From assembly GCA_944321145.1 (NCBI GenBank), contig CALUKF010000006.1, forward strand, positions 1 to 64,000: DNA of 64,000 nucleotides, in the 5' to 3' direction. The notes below the pieces were generated by a model. That model was not told where the DNA came from and searched no databases. It worked only from the letters and a program-made list of their open reading frames with translations. The stretch comes from an uncultured Odoribacter sp. GTDB lineage: Bacteria; Bacteroidota; Bacteroidia; Bacteroidales; Marinifilaceae. The translations under genes and the position numbers were made by a program. Of the stretch, positions 63,295 to 64,000 are shown one piece after another; the stretch's first letter is position 1, and every line of letters begins with the position of its first letter.

Positions 63295-64000
63295 ATGGAA
63301 TTTGATTACAATACTCAACGGAAGAAACTTATACAGCCTGAATACGGGCGTAATATCCAAATCATGGTCGACCATCTGCTGACCATCCAAGACCGCGCCG
63401 AAAGGACACGCGCAGCCAAAACCGTCATCGACGTGATGGGCAACCTCTATCCCCACCTACGGGACGTGCCCGACTTCCGGCACAAACTGTGGGACCATCT
63501 TGCCATCATGGCAAATTTCCAACTGGATATTGACGCCCCCTATCCCCTGCCCTCCATCCAGAAGTTGCAGGAGAAACCATCGAAACTGGCTTATAGCAAC
63601 AACCGCATCCGGTTCAGGCACTACGGCAAACTGACGGAAAAGCTCATCGAAGCCATCCGCAACGAGCAAGACCCGGACAAGCGGAAAGCCCTGATTGTGC
63701 TTACTGCCAACCACATGAAGAAATCGTTCCTCACTTGGAACAAGGACACCGTGGAGGACGAACAAATTTACAAGGATATCAACACGCTCTACGGCGGCGA
63801 GTTGGTACTCCCGGAAGGCATGATGCTCTCGGCTTCCAAAGACTTGCTGCAAAAGAAAATCAAGCCGGTCATCAACAAACCGGTCAACAAACAATTCCAA
63901 AAGAAGAACAACAACAAACAGTTCCACAAGAAGCAGCAGAACCAGCAGAAGCCCCAACAACCGAAACCCCAAAACAAGAACAACGCCCCAGCCCCGAAAT
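63295..64000 (+). CDS. DUF4290 family protein (partial, runs off the window)
   Basis: About 235 codons are present, from the ATG giving MEFDYNTQRKKLIQPEYGRN. The helical N-terminal domain (1 to about 190) matches DUF4290, a Bacteroidota family of unknown function (IQIMVDHLLTIQDRAERTRAA, PDFRHKLWDHLAIMANF). It is followed by a low-complexity tail rich in Asn, Gln, Lys and Pro that continues past the window end. There is no signal peptide. The tail may be disordered and nucleic-acid binding, which is inference from composition. Confidence 0.85.
   Translation, partial: MEFDYNTQRKKLIQPEYGRNIQIMVDHLLTIQDRAERTRAAKTVIDVMGNLYPHLRDVPDFRHKLWDHLAIMANFQLDIDAPYPLPSIQKLQEKPSKLAYSNNRIRFRHYGKLTEKLIEAIRNEQDPDKRKALIVLTANHMKKSFLTWNKDTVEDEQIYKDINTLYGGELVLPEGMMLSASKDLLQKKIKPVINKPVNKQFQKKNNNKQFHKKQQNQQKPQQPKPQNKNNAPAPK

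Overview
The window comes from a chromosome of the order Bacteroidales (phylum Bacteroidota). The signs are SusC/SusD-type outer-membrane genes, an ECF sigma/FecR pair, the order sigma-54 activator - LptE - TPR protein - SecG - GroES/GroEL, DUF4290 and DUF6266 proteins, and promoters of the Bacteroidota form TTG-N19/20-TAnnTTTG. I cannot place it below order. I see no phage, transposase, integrase or CRISPR array.

Layout. 1-12.8 kb: a minus-strand str-S10-spc ribosomal protein superoperon (rpsL, rpsG, fusA, rpsJ ... rplO, start of secY), with structured spacers before rpsG, rpsJ, rplE and secY. 13.3-23.8 kb: a minus-strand nutrient-uptake locus: ECF sigma factor, FecR anti-sigma, SusC with an STN signalling domain, SusD, a DUF4843 lipoprotein, a PKD-like lipoprotein and a thioredoxin-fold protein. 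24.0-24.5 kb: a small DUF4160/DUF2442 pair. 24.6-43.9 kb: cobalamin (B12) genes of the anaerobic, early-cobalt type in four transcription units, interrupted by a GntR/ABC-2 exporter operon at 25.4-28.1 kb. The B12 set holds four two-domain fusions (CbiJ-CbiD, CbiG-CbiF, CbiE-CbiT, CbiH-CbiC), plus CbiL, CbiA, CbiB, CobD, CbiP and a PduO-type adenosyltransferase. A cobalamin riboswitch precedes only the TonB receptor/DUF4374 lipoprotein unit. 44.2-45.6 kb: two related DUF6266-like proteins, then tRNA-Cys and folB on the minus strand. 46.5-55.0 kb: plus-strand housekeeping genes (sigma-54 activator, lptE, TPR protein, secG, groES, groEL, Na/Pi cotransporter, glyS). 55.4-60.7 kb: minus-strand threonine dehydrogenase, RNase HI, GH2 glycosidase and ADP-ribosylglycohydrolase. 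60.9-64 kb: pcrA-like helicase and a truncated DUF4290 gene.

The most unusual structure is a set of four intergenic elements (13041-13216, 23858-23978, 44001-44143, 55022-55219). Each is a long imperfect palindrome written in consecutive 11-bp units, about one DNA helical turn. The unit sequence differs between elements, but the 11-bp phase and the dyad are kept. They occur between co-oriented, divergent and convergent genes, so they are not simply terminators. I do not recognise this as a described repeat family.
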